Shown: piece by piece, positions 11,770 to 22,500 of the stretch
How positions within the stretch are numbered: the stretch's first letter is position 1
How the letters are laid out: every line of letters begins with the position of its first letter
Origin: Girardinichthys multiradiatus
Taxonomy: Eukaryota; Chordata; Actinopteri; Cyprinodontiformes; Goodeidae
Direction of reading: 5' to 3'
DNA: 64,000 nt
NCBI RefSeq assembly: GCF_021462225.1
Contig: NC_061813.1
Span: forward strand, 21,662,442 to 21,726,441
The notes under the pieces: model-generated
Seen by the model: the letters and a program-made list of their open reading frames with translations, nothing else
What the model was told of the DNA's origin: nothing
Database searches by the model: none
Made by a program: the position numbers and the translations under genes

Positions 11770-12564
11770 CGTTCGTTCGTTCGTTCGTCGTCTTCCGCTT
11801 ATCCAGGACCGGGTCGCGGGGGCAGCAGACTCAGCAGAGACGCCCAGACGTCCCTCTCTCCAGACACCTCCTCCAGCTCCTCCAGGGGGAGCCCAAGGCG
11901 TTCCCAGGCCAGCCGAGAGACATAGTCCCTCCAGCGTGTCCTGGGCCGTCCCCTGGGCCTCCTCCCGGTGGGACGTGCCTGGAACACCTCCCGAGGAAGG
12001 CGTCCAGGAGGCATCCGGTATAGATGCCCGAGCCACCTCAACTGGCTCCTCTCAATGTGGAGGAGCAGCGGCTCTACTCCGAGCTCCTCCCGGATGGCCG
12101 AGCTCCTCACCATATCTCTAAGGGAGTGCCCGGCCACCCTACGGAGGAAGCTCATTTCAGCCGCTTGTATCTGTGATCTCATTCTTTCGGTCATGACCCA
12201 AAGTTCATGGCCATAGGTGAGGGTAGGAACGTAGACCGACCAGTAAATTGAGAGCTTTGCTTTTCGGCTCAGCTCTCTCTTCACCACAATGGACCGGCAC
12301 AGCGCCCCCATTACTGTGGCAGCTGCACCGATCCGTCTGTCGATCTCCCGCTCTATTCTTCCCTCCTTGAACCGTCACCTTAACGTGGTGGAGGGGTTTG
12401 AGTGCTCAAATGATCCTAGAGGCTATGTTGTCTGGGGCCTAAATGCCCCTGGTAGGGTCTCCCATGGCAAACAGGTTCTAGGTGATGGGTCAGACAAAGA
12501 ATGGTTCAAGAACCCCTCATGAAGAACACAATATCGAGGCACGTGACGTCGCCCGGTACGGCGC
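11770..12564 (-). mobile_element. Rex3 (RTE clade) LINE with inverted 5' segment
   Basis: Between the two 82-bp repeats, 11770-12360 is the minus-strand 3' end of a Rex3 element. It has a CGAACGAACGAA tail (11770-11788) and the RT C-terminal frame 12311-11799 ([13 protein letters not shown], then [19 protein letters not shown]). From about 12361 to 12564 the orientation flips: this plus-strand segment is the extreme 5' end of Rex3 (CCGTCACCTTAACGTGGTGG) and matches the 5' end of the copy at 51519-54163 in sense. The middle of the element is absent. An inverted 5' segment joined to a sense 3' segment is the product expected from twin priming. Confidence 0.85.
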
Positions 12565-12646
12565 AGAACAAATGCTGGGCTATTGGAGTATGCTGCTGCA
12601 GAATGGGGAGCAAACATAATTACGTCCACTCAGTTTTGTCGAATAT
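12565..12646. repeat. 82-bp direct repeat, right copy (target-site duplication)
   Basis: The second copy of the repeat at 11688-11769, with no mismatch that I can find. It follows the inverted 5' segment of the Rex3 insertion directly. Confidence 0.9.
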
Positions 12647-13630
12647 ATTCTTGTTAATAATTTTAATCAAGAAAAAAAAAAACATATGAAACAAGAGAAG
12701 CAAAACCCATCCACCCAACAGAAAAGGCCAGAGGGGGCTAACAAACATACAAAAATAAGACTTTTTGCACAATTAATGAACAAAAAACAAACGTCCTCTA
12801 TGAACTCCAGCTACTGCAAATGTTTTGAGCTGGTCTTGTGGTTAGTGTAAAGAGAGAAACTAATAAAGGGGTAATACATATTGCACGTGCACAAGCAGAA
12901 TAAGAACAGAGGTAAAGAATATTTAAAAAGGAAGAACCAAAAACTTTCCATTTGGTGAGATGGCCCTAAACGTAGATATAGATGGTGTATGTGGAACCAT
13001 TCAGTGTAGATTCATAAAAAATTAGCATTGAAAAGGGCTTACTTTTTGCCATCAGTTGTTTCATAAGTGATAATTCTAAAAATGCTACATCCTAAAGCCA
13101 TTGTAGCCTAATTGGTTTTTAACCCTCCTATCGCCTTCTTTCCTTCAAAGGGTAAATGATCATTCATCACAGAGTTCAGGACCAAATACTTTTATAAACA
13201 ACAGCTATGACGATCGAAACAAAAATCACAAAGTGGCATTGATCTAAGTTCGTCCTTGATAAAAGTATAACCAGATTTTTCTCTGGATCATTACATATAT
13301 CTAATCTTTGCCTGGAGGCTATGTGCTTATTAGATGCTACAGTTATGTTGGGAGTCGAGGAGAATCATCAAATTCATGACGCAAGGAAGGTTGCTGTATC
13401 TGAAAATGTCTGTGACTTAAAACATTTTAGAGCAAATGTAGAAATCAGAAAACCTTCTTGTGTTTATTTCATTTTATGCTGTTAGTGTTCTCTGCTCCAC
13501 ACATGACTTTCACATTATTTAACCATCATATGGTAAGCCTTCTGTACAAACGGTAGAAACATATGTCTGCTCATCTTCCTGCCATTATTATCCTCATCCT
13601 CCATTTCCTGTTTTGAGGTATTAGAATGTG
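12647..13630. other. intergenic DNA, nothing recognised
   Basis: AT-rich unique-looking sequence with no reading frame, RNA gene or repeat I can support. Confidence 0.4.
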
Positions 13631-13635
13631 ACAGT

Positions 13636-13636
13636 T

Positions 13637-13684
<48 letters not shown>

Positions 13685-13686
13685 TC
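13636..13686. repeat. (TTTC)n microsatellite
   Basis: About twelve tandem TTTC units. On the minus strand this makes a meaningless KERKERK frame. Confidence 0.95.
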
Positions 13687-13896
13687 GGGTGCGAGCTTAG
13701 CAAATTCCCAGGAAATATGAAATGTCCTGCTGACACATTCCCACAGTTCCTCTAGCACTTAGCCTTTTCAGGGTCATTACATTGTTTACTCTTGATTTTA
13801 GGGGTAACAAAAAAGCGTACCATGTTGTTCCAAGTAAATTCCCTCCACAGACACGAACTTGAATTATAACCACTTATATACATATATACATTGCAT

Positions 13897-14030
13897 ATAG
13901 ATGGACTGGCGGCCTGTCCAGGGTGTATCCCGCCTCCCGCCCATAGACTGCTGGAGATAGGCACCAGCTTCCCCGTGACCCACTATGGAAGAAGCGGTAG
14001 GACACGAATGACTGACTGACTGACATTGCA
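13897..14030 (+). repeat. L2-type LINE or SINE 3' end with (TGAC)n tail
   Basis: The block 'gatggactggcggcctgtcc' followed by 'ctggagataggcaccagc' is the 3' terminal signature of L2-type elements in fish. It ends in the short tandem tail TGACTGACTGAC near 14017-14028. The 16-base motif ctggagataggcacca is shared with the repeat at 4560-4875. Confidence 0.6.
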
Positions 14031-14059
14031 TATATTTAACCTATTATCATTGGTTATTA

Positions 14060-14790
14060 TTATGTTAGCTCTGTTTCCCATTGAACTTTAATGTACGTTG
14101 TATTGAGATTTCTCCACAATTGTAAACATATGAGTTTCTTTGGAACTTTTCCTTTGCATAGGCCAAGAAGGATCTTAACCAGACCCTTTTTCTCCTCCAC
14201 TAGAAATTGTATAGTTTTATTGTAATGGTGTCTTAACTGGAGGCATTTAAAAAAGTTGTGTTTTTCCAAATTATTTCCTGACACTGCTGGTAATATTTCA
14301 AGGCCCTTTTGTCTGTAATCTTCCAGTAATCTGTCATACAATTCTGTGACCACTTTATGAATCTCTTATCTATGTCTGCAGGTAGAAAATATGTAAAGAA
14401 TTTGGGCTCTTCTTTCAATTTTTCAAGTATTTTATGCCATATGTCCATTGGTACTTTTATCCACACAGGGAACAGGTCTGCATCCATATGTATTTTAATA
14501 AGAAGTTGATCTCCAAGCCAAGATTGAAGGGGTTATCTCACAGTAGGACTTAGCTTTCCACTTAGCTTCACACATTGGGTCACACCAGCCAGTCACCTCT
14601 CACATCTGGTATTTTTGTGCTTTATTAGCTGTTTGATTTTCTCTACACTTTTGACTATATTTGGCAATATTATCAACTATAGAGGGAACGAGCATAGATT
14701 CTCTATGATTTCTTTGCATGATGTTTGCTTTGATTTTATCAATAAAGCTATAAAATAAAGTCATAATTAGCCATTTGGGCAATCAGGTTA
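14060..14790 (-). pseudogene. L1-type LINE ORF2 C-terminal fragment
   Basis: Overlapping minus-strand frames (14782-14600, 14487-14233, 14353-14060) read like the C-terminal region of fish L1/Tx1-type ORF2. Examples are FFKCLQLRHHYNK and the closing IKVQWETELT, which matches the family's usual 'WE.DL' ending, plus a WHKILEKLKEEPKF block. Frame changes near 14260-14350 and 14490-14600 show it is broken. The assignment is by remembered family resemblance and is tentative. Confidence 0.5.
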
Positions 14791-15044
14791 GAACAGGTGT
14801 GTGTTGTATTTTTTTCACGATTTTCCTGATTTTGTCTATTATTCACATGTTCTGTTTATATTGCAGATTCCTTAATGATAAAATATTGCTATCAAAAAGG
14901 TACAGCTGAAAAAGAAGTTGTTATGCGATCGTACTTTGTGACACCTCATATTAGGTTTTAAATGTGTAAGATTTATTCTTGCCATAAAATGTTTTTTAAG
15001 TTCAGGAATTACTTTCACTCTGATTTATCAATAGAACCATGAAA

Positions 15045-15240
15045 TGTACAAAACTAGTCAAAGTGTTTACTACATCTAGGCTGGACTATTGCAATACGGA
15101 ATCACACTCAAGAAATAATTTAGAAACCAAACAAATCCATAAAACGTCTTCAGTGTTTTAAAGGAGAGGACATATATCTCCAGTTTTAGCTCAACTGTAG
15201 ATGCTGCAATAAGCTTAGGCTTCTAGAGGACTTACCAAAT
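15045..15240 (+). pseudogene. L2/Rex1-type LINE reverse transcriptase C-terminal fragment
   Basis: The plus strand 'acatctaggctggactattg' encodes TSRLDYCN, the conserved post-RT motif of CR1/L2-type LINEs. It is followed after a gap by a degraded 'RAHI.PVLAQL..LQ' region. No open frame remains. Confidence 0.5.
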
Positions 15241-15446
15241 GCTTTTCCTCTCTCTCCATTTATGAATTATTTTATTAACTGTGTCTCGCTCTGTGTTTTG
15301 CTTTCTTTAGAAGGTACTTTTGGCCCAGTGGATCAGTGTGTAGCTGTACTCTCCTTCTGTAACAAAGTAATTAATAGAACTATCTTCCATTAATTATACA
15401 TACAATTTTTTTTCCAAAGAAAGTAAACTTGGGTCAGTGCTGCAGT

Positions 15447-15452
15447 GTAGAT

Positions 15453-15512
<60 letters not shown>

Positions 15513-15513
15513 G
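15447..15513. repeat. (ATCA)n microsatellite
   Basis: About fifteen tandem AATC units, perfect over most of the length. Confidence 0.95.
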
Positions 15514-15613
15514 CATTTATTTCTTTATGCTGCTGTAGATCCAGTAGTACCAGTACAACAGGAGATTCAGCAACAAATGCCAGGGTGATATAACAGTGAA
15601 CTTTTAAAAGAGC

Positions 15614-15811
15614 TTACTCTGGGCTGTGCCAAGATTTAAATCCTGTCTGGCTTTTTTTGAGAGCTGAGTTTGTTTCTAAATAGGGCTGTAATTGTGTAAA
15701 TATTACTTTTTCTAAAACCTCAGAAAGGAATGGCAAATGCAAAGCTGGTCTGAAATTTGATAATGTTATGTCTCCTTCCAGGACAAAGCCACTGACAAAC
15801 TTTCTTGCCAT
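15614..15811 (-). pseudogene. LINE reverse transcriptase fragment (CR1/L2 type)
   Basis: The 65-codon minus frame carries the fingers motif of LINE reverse transcriptase: LSNFRPALHLPFLSEVLEKV, then FTQLQPYLETN and KKSQTGFKSWHSPE. These match the family pattern SNFRPIS.LPFLSK.LEK.V..QL...L...FQSGFR..HSTE. It faces away from the LINE fragment at 15045-15240, so the two may be separate insertions or an inverted pair. Confidence 0.75.
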
Positions 15812-16836
15812 TTATTTTAAAAAATATTTTGTTTGGCCTGTAAATAATTACTCATGTTCTGCTGTAACTCATTGATAAAAGGGAACTGTTCATGCTTCGG
15901 ATTAAGCAGTACCCTAAAATTAATATCTGGAAAATTAAAGGCTGAAACAACAAAAGCAAATGTACCCTTAAACTTTAACATATCCTCAGAAGATAGACTT
16001 ATTTATAAATAAAATAAAACTACTCTTTGCTAGATTCTTAACTGACACAAATGTGCCTTCTTTTTAGGCATGGTTTTGCTTCCAGTGTGCAGACAGGGTT
16101 GTCAAACAGTGATGCTACATACTGACCAATGGCAACCTATAAGTCCTCCACAACCTTTTTGTTTCTATTGTGAATCTGTAACGTAATAAAACAATAAATG
16201 AAAAAATATATCCTATGTTGTTCTTCGGGGAAGGGAGAAAGGCTGTAAATTCTATAACTGCAAGTAATTGAGGCATATGGCCGGCCGATCACCAAGGCCA
16301 GCAAGTTTATTCCAGTACAGACACTTCAATCCAATTGATAGCAAGAGGCAAAGATTTATAGAGAAAAATAAATACAATTTAAGAAGGGTTTTTCTGTGTG
16401 AAAAGATTTTTTCTTAGGTCTTTCAGTGCAGCCGTTAAAAAAAACCTGATGGGATTTTGGTCGTTAGAATACTACTGAATATAGTAGACTGAATATAACT
16501 TGGATTTATTTAATGAGATTTTGGCAAAATGCGAAAACATATGCTGGAATTAGTAGAAATGGTCTTGTTCTTTTCACCCACTCAGGCTCTCAAGGCATCA
16601 CTGTCTTAATGTGTTTGTAGAACATTCCCTGTACGGCTCAAATTAATTATAGGGCCTAAGTCCTGTAGGAATTCTTTCAAAGTGTGATTAGATTATAATG
16701 ACATGGAATCTTTTGCTTAGCGTATTAATTATCACCCTGCTGGCTGAACTTATCAGTGTCACATTTCAAGTGATCTCATGCAACTGGATTAATGTTTACA
16801 CAGTGAATCATAAACAAAACTAATGCACGTAGACTT
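15812..16836. other. intergenic DNA, nothing recognised
   Basis: AT-rich sequence without a supported gene. A GGCCGGCC octamer occurs near 16281 without other context. Confidence 0.4.
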
Positions 16837-16838
16837 TA

Positions 16839-18406
16839 CAGGTCCTTCTCAAAAAATTAGCATATTGTGATAAAGTTCATTATTTTCCATAATGTAATGA
16901 TGAAAATTTAACATTCATATATTTTAGATTCATTGCACACTAACTGAAATATTTCAGGTATTTTATTGTCTTAATACAGATGATTTTGGCATACAGCTCA
17001 TGAAAACCCAAAATTCCTATCTCCCAAAATTAGCATATTATTAAAAGGGTCTCTAAACGAGCTATGAACCTAATCATCTGAATCAACAAGTTAACTCTAA
17101 ACACCTGCAAAATATTCCTGAGGCCTTTAAAACTCCCAGCCTGGTTCATCACTCAAAACCCCAATAATGGGTAAGACTGCCGACCTGACTGCTGTCCAGA
17201 AGGCCACTATTGACACCCTCAAGCAAGAGGGTAAGACACAGAAAGACATTTCTGAACGAATAGGCTGTTCCCAGAGTGCTGTATCAAGGCACCTCAGTGG
17301 GAAGTCTGTGGGAAAAAAACAGTGTGGCAGAAAACGCTGCACAACGAGAAGAGGTGACCGGACCCTGAGGAAGATTGTGGAGAAGGGCCGATTCCAGACC
17401 TTGGGGGACCTGCGGAAGCAGTGAACTGAGTCTGGAGTAGAAACATCCAGAGCCACCGTGCACAGGCGTGTGCAGGAAATGGGCTACAGGTGCCGCATTC
17501 CCCAGACCTGGGCTACAGAGAAGCAGCACTGGACTGTTGCTCAGTGGTCCAAAGTACTTTTTTCGGATGAAAGCAAATTCTGCATGTCATTCGGAAATGA
17601 AGGTGCCAGAGTCTGGAGGAAGACTGGGGAGAAGGAAATGCCAAAATGCCAGAAGTCCAGTGTCAAGTACCCACAGTCAGTGATGGTCTGGGGTGCCGTG
17701 TCAGCTGCTGGTATTGGTCCACTGTGTTTTATCAAGGGCAGGGTCAATGCAGCTAGCTATCAGGAGATTTTGGAGCACTTCATGCTTCCATCTTCTGAAA
17801 AGCTTTATGGAGATGAAGATTTCGTTTTTCAGCACGACCTGGCACCTGCTCACAGTGCCAAAACCACTGGTAAATGGTTTACTGACCATGGTATCACTGT
17901 GCTCAATTGGCCTGCCAACTCTCCTGACCTGAACCCCATAGAGAATCTGTGGAATATTGTGAAGAGAACGTTGAGAGACTCAAGACCCAACACTCTGGAT
18001 GAGCTAAAGGCTGCTATCGAAGCATCCTGGGCCTCCATAAGACCTCAGCAGTGCCACAGGTTGATTGCCTCCATGCCACGCCGCATTGAAGCAGTCATTT
18101 CTGCAAAAGGATTCCCGACCAAGTATTGAGTGCATAACTGTACATTATTATTTGAAGGTTGACGTTGTTTGTATTAAAAACACTTTTCTTTTATTGGTCG
18201 GATGAAATATGCTAATTTTGTGAGATAGGAATTTTGGGTTTTCATGAGCTGTATGCCAAAATCATCCGTATTAAGACAATAAAAGACCTGAAATATTTCA
18301 GTTAGTGTGCAATGAATCTAAAATATATAAATGTTAAATTTTCATCATTACATTATAGAAAATAATGAACTTTATCCCAATATGCTAATATTTTGAGAAG
18401 GACCTG
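16839..18406 (+). mobile_element. complete Tc1-like transposon, copy 1
   Basis: The element starts CAGGTCCTTCTC and ends GAGAAGGACCTG. It is flanked by TA (16837-16838 and 18407-18408) and has ~200-bp terminal inverted repeats (16839-17040 and 18206-18406) that are nearly identical. At 1568 bp it encloses one transposase frame. A second copy of the same element is at 54515-56117 and is very similar throughout. Confidence 0.95.
17167..18129 (+). pseudogene. Tc1 transposase, copy 1, one stop and a 42-bp deletion
   Basis: A single reading frame of 321 codons covers the whole transposase. The N-terminal paired-like helix-turn-helix DNA-binding domain is residues ~1-110 ([20 protein letters not shown], then [12 protein letters not shown]). 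The DDE nuclease follows, with LFSDESKF (first Asp), [12 protein letters not shown] (second Asp) and [12 protein letters not shown] (Glu). A TGA at 17422-17424 replaces the Trp codon TGG present in copy 2. After CRIPQ a 42-bp in-frame deletion removes 14 residues that copy 2 keeps. Either change alone would probably inactivate the cut-and-paste enzyme. Confidence 0.92.
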
Positions 18407-18408
18407 TA

Positions 18409-19380
18409 ATGTGTCAGAGAATTACTGATGATGGGTTTCCTTAAAGAATTGTGTGGCTGATCTTTAAATATTGTGTCAAGGGTGGACTATTGAGGGACAA
18501 AAGTAGCATGTGTAACAGTTAAAATGAAATAATAAGTAATAATACCTAAAATGAAATAAAAAAACACATATAATGATATTAGAGTGTAAATATTAAGTGT
18601 AAATATATTAATTGTAAAATATTATGTGTAAGATAATTGAAATAATTTTTTATCAATTAATTGAATATCAAAATGATTCATTAAAACTTGAATCAACTGT
18701 CATTTTTGTTAAATGGTTAAACTGGTTAACCTGTACAGCAACGGAACTACAGCCCACCTTGTAAATACCAGTTTCAGCCACGCCCACTGAGTTCAGTAGT
18801 TTGGGTTGACAGATCAAATAAATTCGTCATGTGCTGCAACACAGGACTGCAAAATCAAGAAATAGTTATTTAAAAAAAAATACTAAAGCATGTATTGTTG
18901 CTTTTAATATTTACTGAATGCAATTTTAATTAATTATTTTCATATTTTATTATTTATTATGAGTTGAGTGAATGACTGAAATATTTAAATGATTAGAGAT
19001 ACATTTCTTTACTTATTTACTGTATGAATTTCCAATTTTTAAAAATGTATTGACATATTTATCCGTGTATGATGTATATAACTGTAGCAATAACACTGCA
19101 AATCTTATGAGCTTTTTAGATTTCTGGGGTAAAAAAAATGGGACGTTTCAGTGACTTCTGACTTTATATGTTCACTAAAATGTATAAAATCCTACTTCTG
19201 TTACATAGGCTACTTAACTTTTACCTATGCATGCATTCTATCTTTCTTTTGTAAAGGGGAATTTTTATATCTTAACCTTTTTTTTAATCATGCGCTGGCT
19301 GCTAAAACCATTATGTTGACGTTCATTTCTCGTTTTGAAATTGTGTAAATAATACATTTCCTACACAGTTGGTGTTCCTG
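18409..19380. other. intergenic DNA upstream of rotatin, nothing recognised
   Basis: Very AT-rich sequence with no supported gene or repeat. Confidence 0.4.
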
Positions 19381-19566
19381 AACGCACCTTGGTCCTGACT
19401 TCCACAGGAAGCGCGGTGACGCTGGCGCGGTTGTTGAAAACAAACCCGGGGCAGTTGTTGTTGACATGTCGCAAATACATAACCAGAGATCAGACACTCA
19501 AACGGCTGAACAGCTTCTCATACGCGGTTTTTGAACAGAAAGCCGGGACACGCCATTAAGCTAAAC
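19381..19566 (+). promoter_or_regulatory. RTTN: probable rotatin promoter and 5' UTR
   Basis: Base composition changes from strongly AT-rich to relatively GC-rich from about 19381 (ggtgacgctggcgcgg, aacccggggcag), and no TATA box stands out. This fits a TATA-less housekeeping promoter. An in-frame TGA at 19507-19509 lies upstream of the chosen ATG, so the 5' UTR does not extend the protein. The transcription start itself cannot be fixed from sequence. Confidence 0.4.
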
Positions 19567-19597
19567 ATGGAGTTATCTCCGCTTATAAAGAAAATAG
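19567..19597 (+). CDS. RTTN: rotatin exon 1 (coding part)
   Basis: Encodes [10 protein letters not shown] plus one base of the next Gly codon. The donor is G|GTAGGC. The short first coding exon followed by a 175-bp intron fits the start of the conserved RTTN N-terminal domain. Confidence 0.92.
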
Positions 19598-22500
19598 GTA
19601 GGCTGAACCGTTCGCTGAGTTTTGCTCAACTTAAGGCTAACAGAACGTTAGCATGTCAGCTAATGTAAAGTAACTTCGTATAAAAGATAGATATCTACTT
19701 TCGTCAACTTTACCTAAACTCATTTACCACCGTCTGTCTTCGACTTATGCGACTGCTATCTTTAAATTTCAGGTCACTCTTTAGTGGAAATTAGAGTTCG
19801 AGCGTTGAAGAGCATCTTAAGTAAGCTGGACCATTCCCTCATCACGATAACTGACATTGTTCAAGAAAAAATGCTGTTCGTGCATCTGCTTGAATGGTTC
19901 AATTTCCCGGAGGTGCCAATGAAGGAGGAAGTCCTTGGATTGCTTTTAACTTTAGCAAAGGTACAAAGTAGTATGCTTCTTATTCAGAAAACGCTATGTG
20001 ATTTTAGAGATTACTAGTTTGTGTAATTTTGCAACTAAAGGTATCAGGTGGACTGAATTTGGTTTGTGTTAAAATTTGTTAACATTTTTATGCATGTTTT
20101 TAGTGTGCGCCATATGTCGAATTTATTTGTTCTATATTCCCATATTGTGCTGGAAGACATCCATCAGCTCATTCATTAATACAGGTAGAAATGATCAAAA
20201 ATAATAGATATTAACTAGAGCTGTACAATTAGTACGTTCAGTTTTTGCTTTAAAATGATCACTAGAACAATGTAGTCGGCAACAAAACTCACCAGTTCTT
20301 CAGCCAGACACAGGAATTGACAAATCTTTCCTTAATCTGGTTTGTGAGCTGCAGGTCAAATGCCGAAAAACAAAAATGTTATATCGTAACAATTAAATGC
20401 GTCAAAACTAAGAACTCCTACCATTTTATGGTTTTTAAACCCATCAACACATACTTTCATTTACTTTTTCCGTTTAGTGAAAATCAGATCAATATTAGGG
20501 ACAAATGCTTTGATGTTGAGTTGCACAATATCAAATTGGTATGTGATTTTTTTTTTTTCATTGCCCTTGATACCCACACTTGAAGAAAGAAAAAAAAAAT
20601 CCTGATATAGTGCAGGCCTACTTTGATGCCTAATCATGAAATTCCTTCATTTTCTGTTGAATTGAGCACTAATATTTGAAACTGAGGAAACTGCATCGTA
20701 TTTTTTGTAACCTAAGTGTAATAGTTCATAGAATCGAACCTCCTTCTGTAATTATTTGTTTTTATCCTGCTTTTTGTTTGGGATAAATTAAAAGCAATTA
20801 GTTTCCAAACTAAAAGAGTAATCCTTTTTTAAATTCTTATTTTAATGTGAACCACCATAATTGTGATCATTATTCTTTTGATAATCAATGTTTGTAAATG
20901 AGAACTGGTACATTTTACCTGGTAAATAATGAAGCCTTACTATTTACTTTATTATTATTTTTTAAATAATTTTAGTAAATAAACTCCACACACAGCACAT
21001 GTGGCATATCCACTATTAGACAGGTTTAACCGTATTGTAAAAAATACTATAAATCTAAATTTCAATTGCAAGTGTGGTTAAAAAAGTAAACTAAAATATT
21101 TGTTTCCGCCATATTCTAGTAATAGAAACCAGACATATTTTTAAAATACATTTGGAGACATTTATGATAGACTTAAAAGTGACATTTAGTGCCACTTGTT
21201 GACCATTACCCCTTGTGTTCTTCCATTTTAAACCTAGAAGATGACATCATTTACAAAATATGAGTCAGAACTAAAGTATTGGAAAATAAAACGTGAATTG
21301 TAATTTTTCTTTTTTTTTTTTAATTCAGGTGTATTCATAGAGGTAAAAGTAAATGGGTGTTTCCTCACAGATTTCTAGTGATAACACAGTTAGGGCCATT
21401 AGGGGAGGATTGCGATTAAGGACAGAATACAAACAGTGAACTGTGTGTGATATTTGCAGAGGCGTAGGTTTCACTAATGGCATTTTAAGGTAACACAAAT
21501 GATCTCAAACATTTAAAACATCAGACCAATTATTACAGATTATTTTTTCTCATTTTGTGGGTGTTTGTGTTGTTGTTGTGTGTTCAAAGCATCCTAGTTC
21601 AGCCCAGATGCTGAGGGACGTCGGGGCGGTGGACTTTCTCTCTCAGCTTTCTCCTACAATTGAGCCCAGACTGCGAGCTGTCATCGATGGAACCCTGGAC
21701 CAGCTGTTCCAGCTTCCTGAGCTACTCCCCAGTCATTCAGCTGTCTACTCTCATGGAGCGTGCAGCACAACTACAACAGGTGTCACAAGTTGAACCAAAT
21801 GTTTATTTTACTTGAGAAGGATTTTTATTTTACTGTGCTCTATTGCAGCAGGCAGATTGTCTTTTTTCATCCTCCTGTTTTAGCAGAAAATAGATGTACT
21901 GTATGGAAGATGTGCAGTAGCAAATGTGCTGTCTCTTCTGCAGCTCCAACAATTGTTTCAGTTGACGATAATGTGCCTAAAATGGGTTATTTCCACAAGA
22001 GTATGCATTGCAGCACAAATGTACCACCTCAGAAGATAGCAGGTAATTCTTACTGAGACACACTGTCACTTTTTCTAAGGTTATCCTATTTTGTGTTTCA
22101 CTTTACAAAGATAATTTGTGTTTTCTGTTTTTTTTTTTTTTTACCCCCTTCATGTATGCAGTACGTGAGTCTGTGAGATGTCTGAAATTTTCTGTATTTC
22201 CATGGCTGACTTTGACAAACACAGACCGACACATACTTTCTTCCAATGAGAGGTAAGACATAACACAGTTTGCTATTATTTTTCTTGTTTATGCAGCTAC
22301 TGGCACGCTTCGGTTTTTAAGTTCCAGAAACCTTTGAATTTGTGCCCAGCTCTGCTAACAGGATCTGCCGTTCTTTTTTGATTTCAATTACTGGGTTATA
22401 TAATATTCACATTTCAAGTTTTTTTTTTTTCTTACAAGTATTAAAAACTCATTTATTCGATGCAGCTCTCTGGGGAGCAGCAATCCTAACATGGTGAGGA

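Noticed and set aside
11726..12121. Plus-strand Pro/Ser-rich frame of 131 codons
   Set aside because: It is the antisense shadow of the Rex3 reverse transcriptase C-terminus on the minus strand.
13515..13736. KERKERK-rich small protein
   Set aside because: It is the translation of the (TTTC)n microsatellite on the minus strand.
15447..15513. CRISPR-like repeat array
   Set aside because: It is a simple tetranucleotide microsatellite with no spacers. This is eukaryotic DNA.
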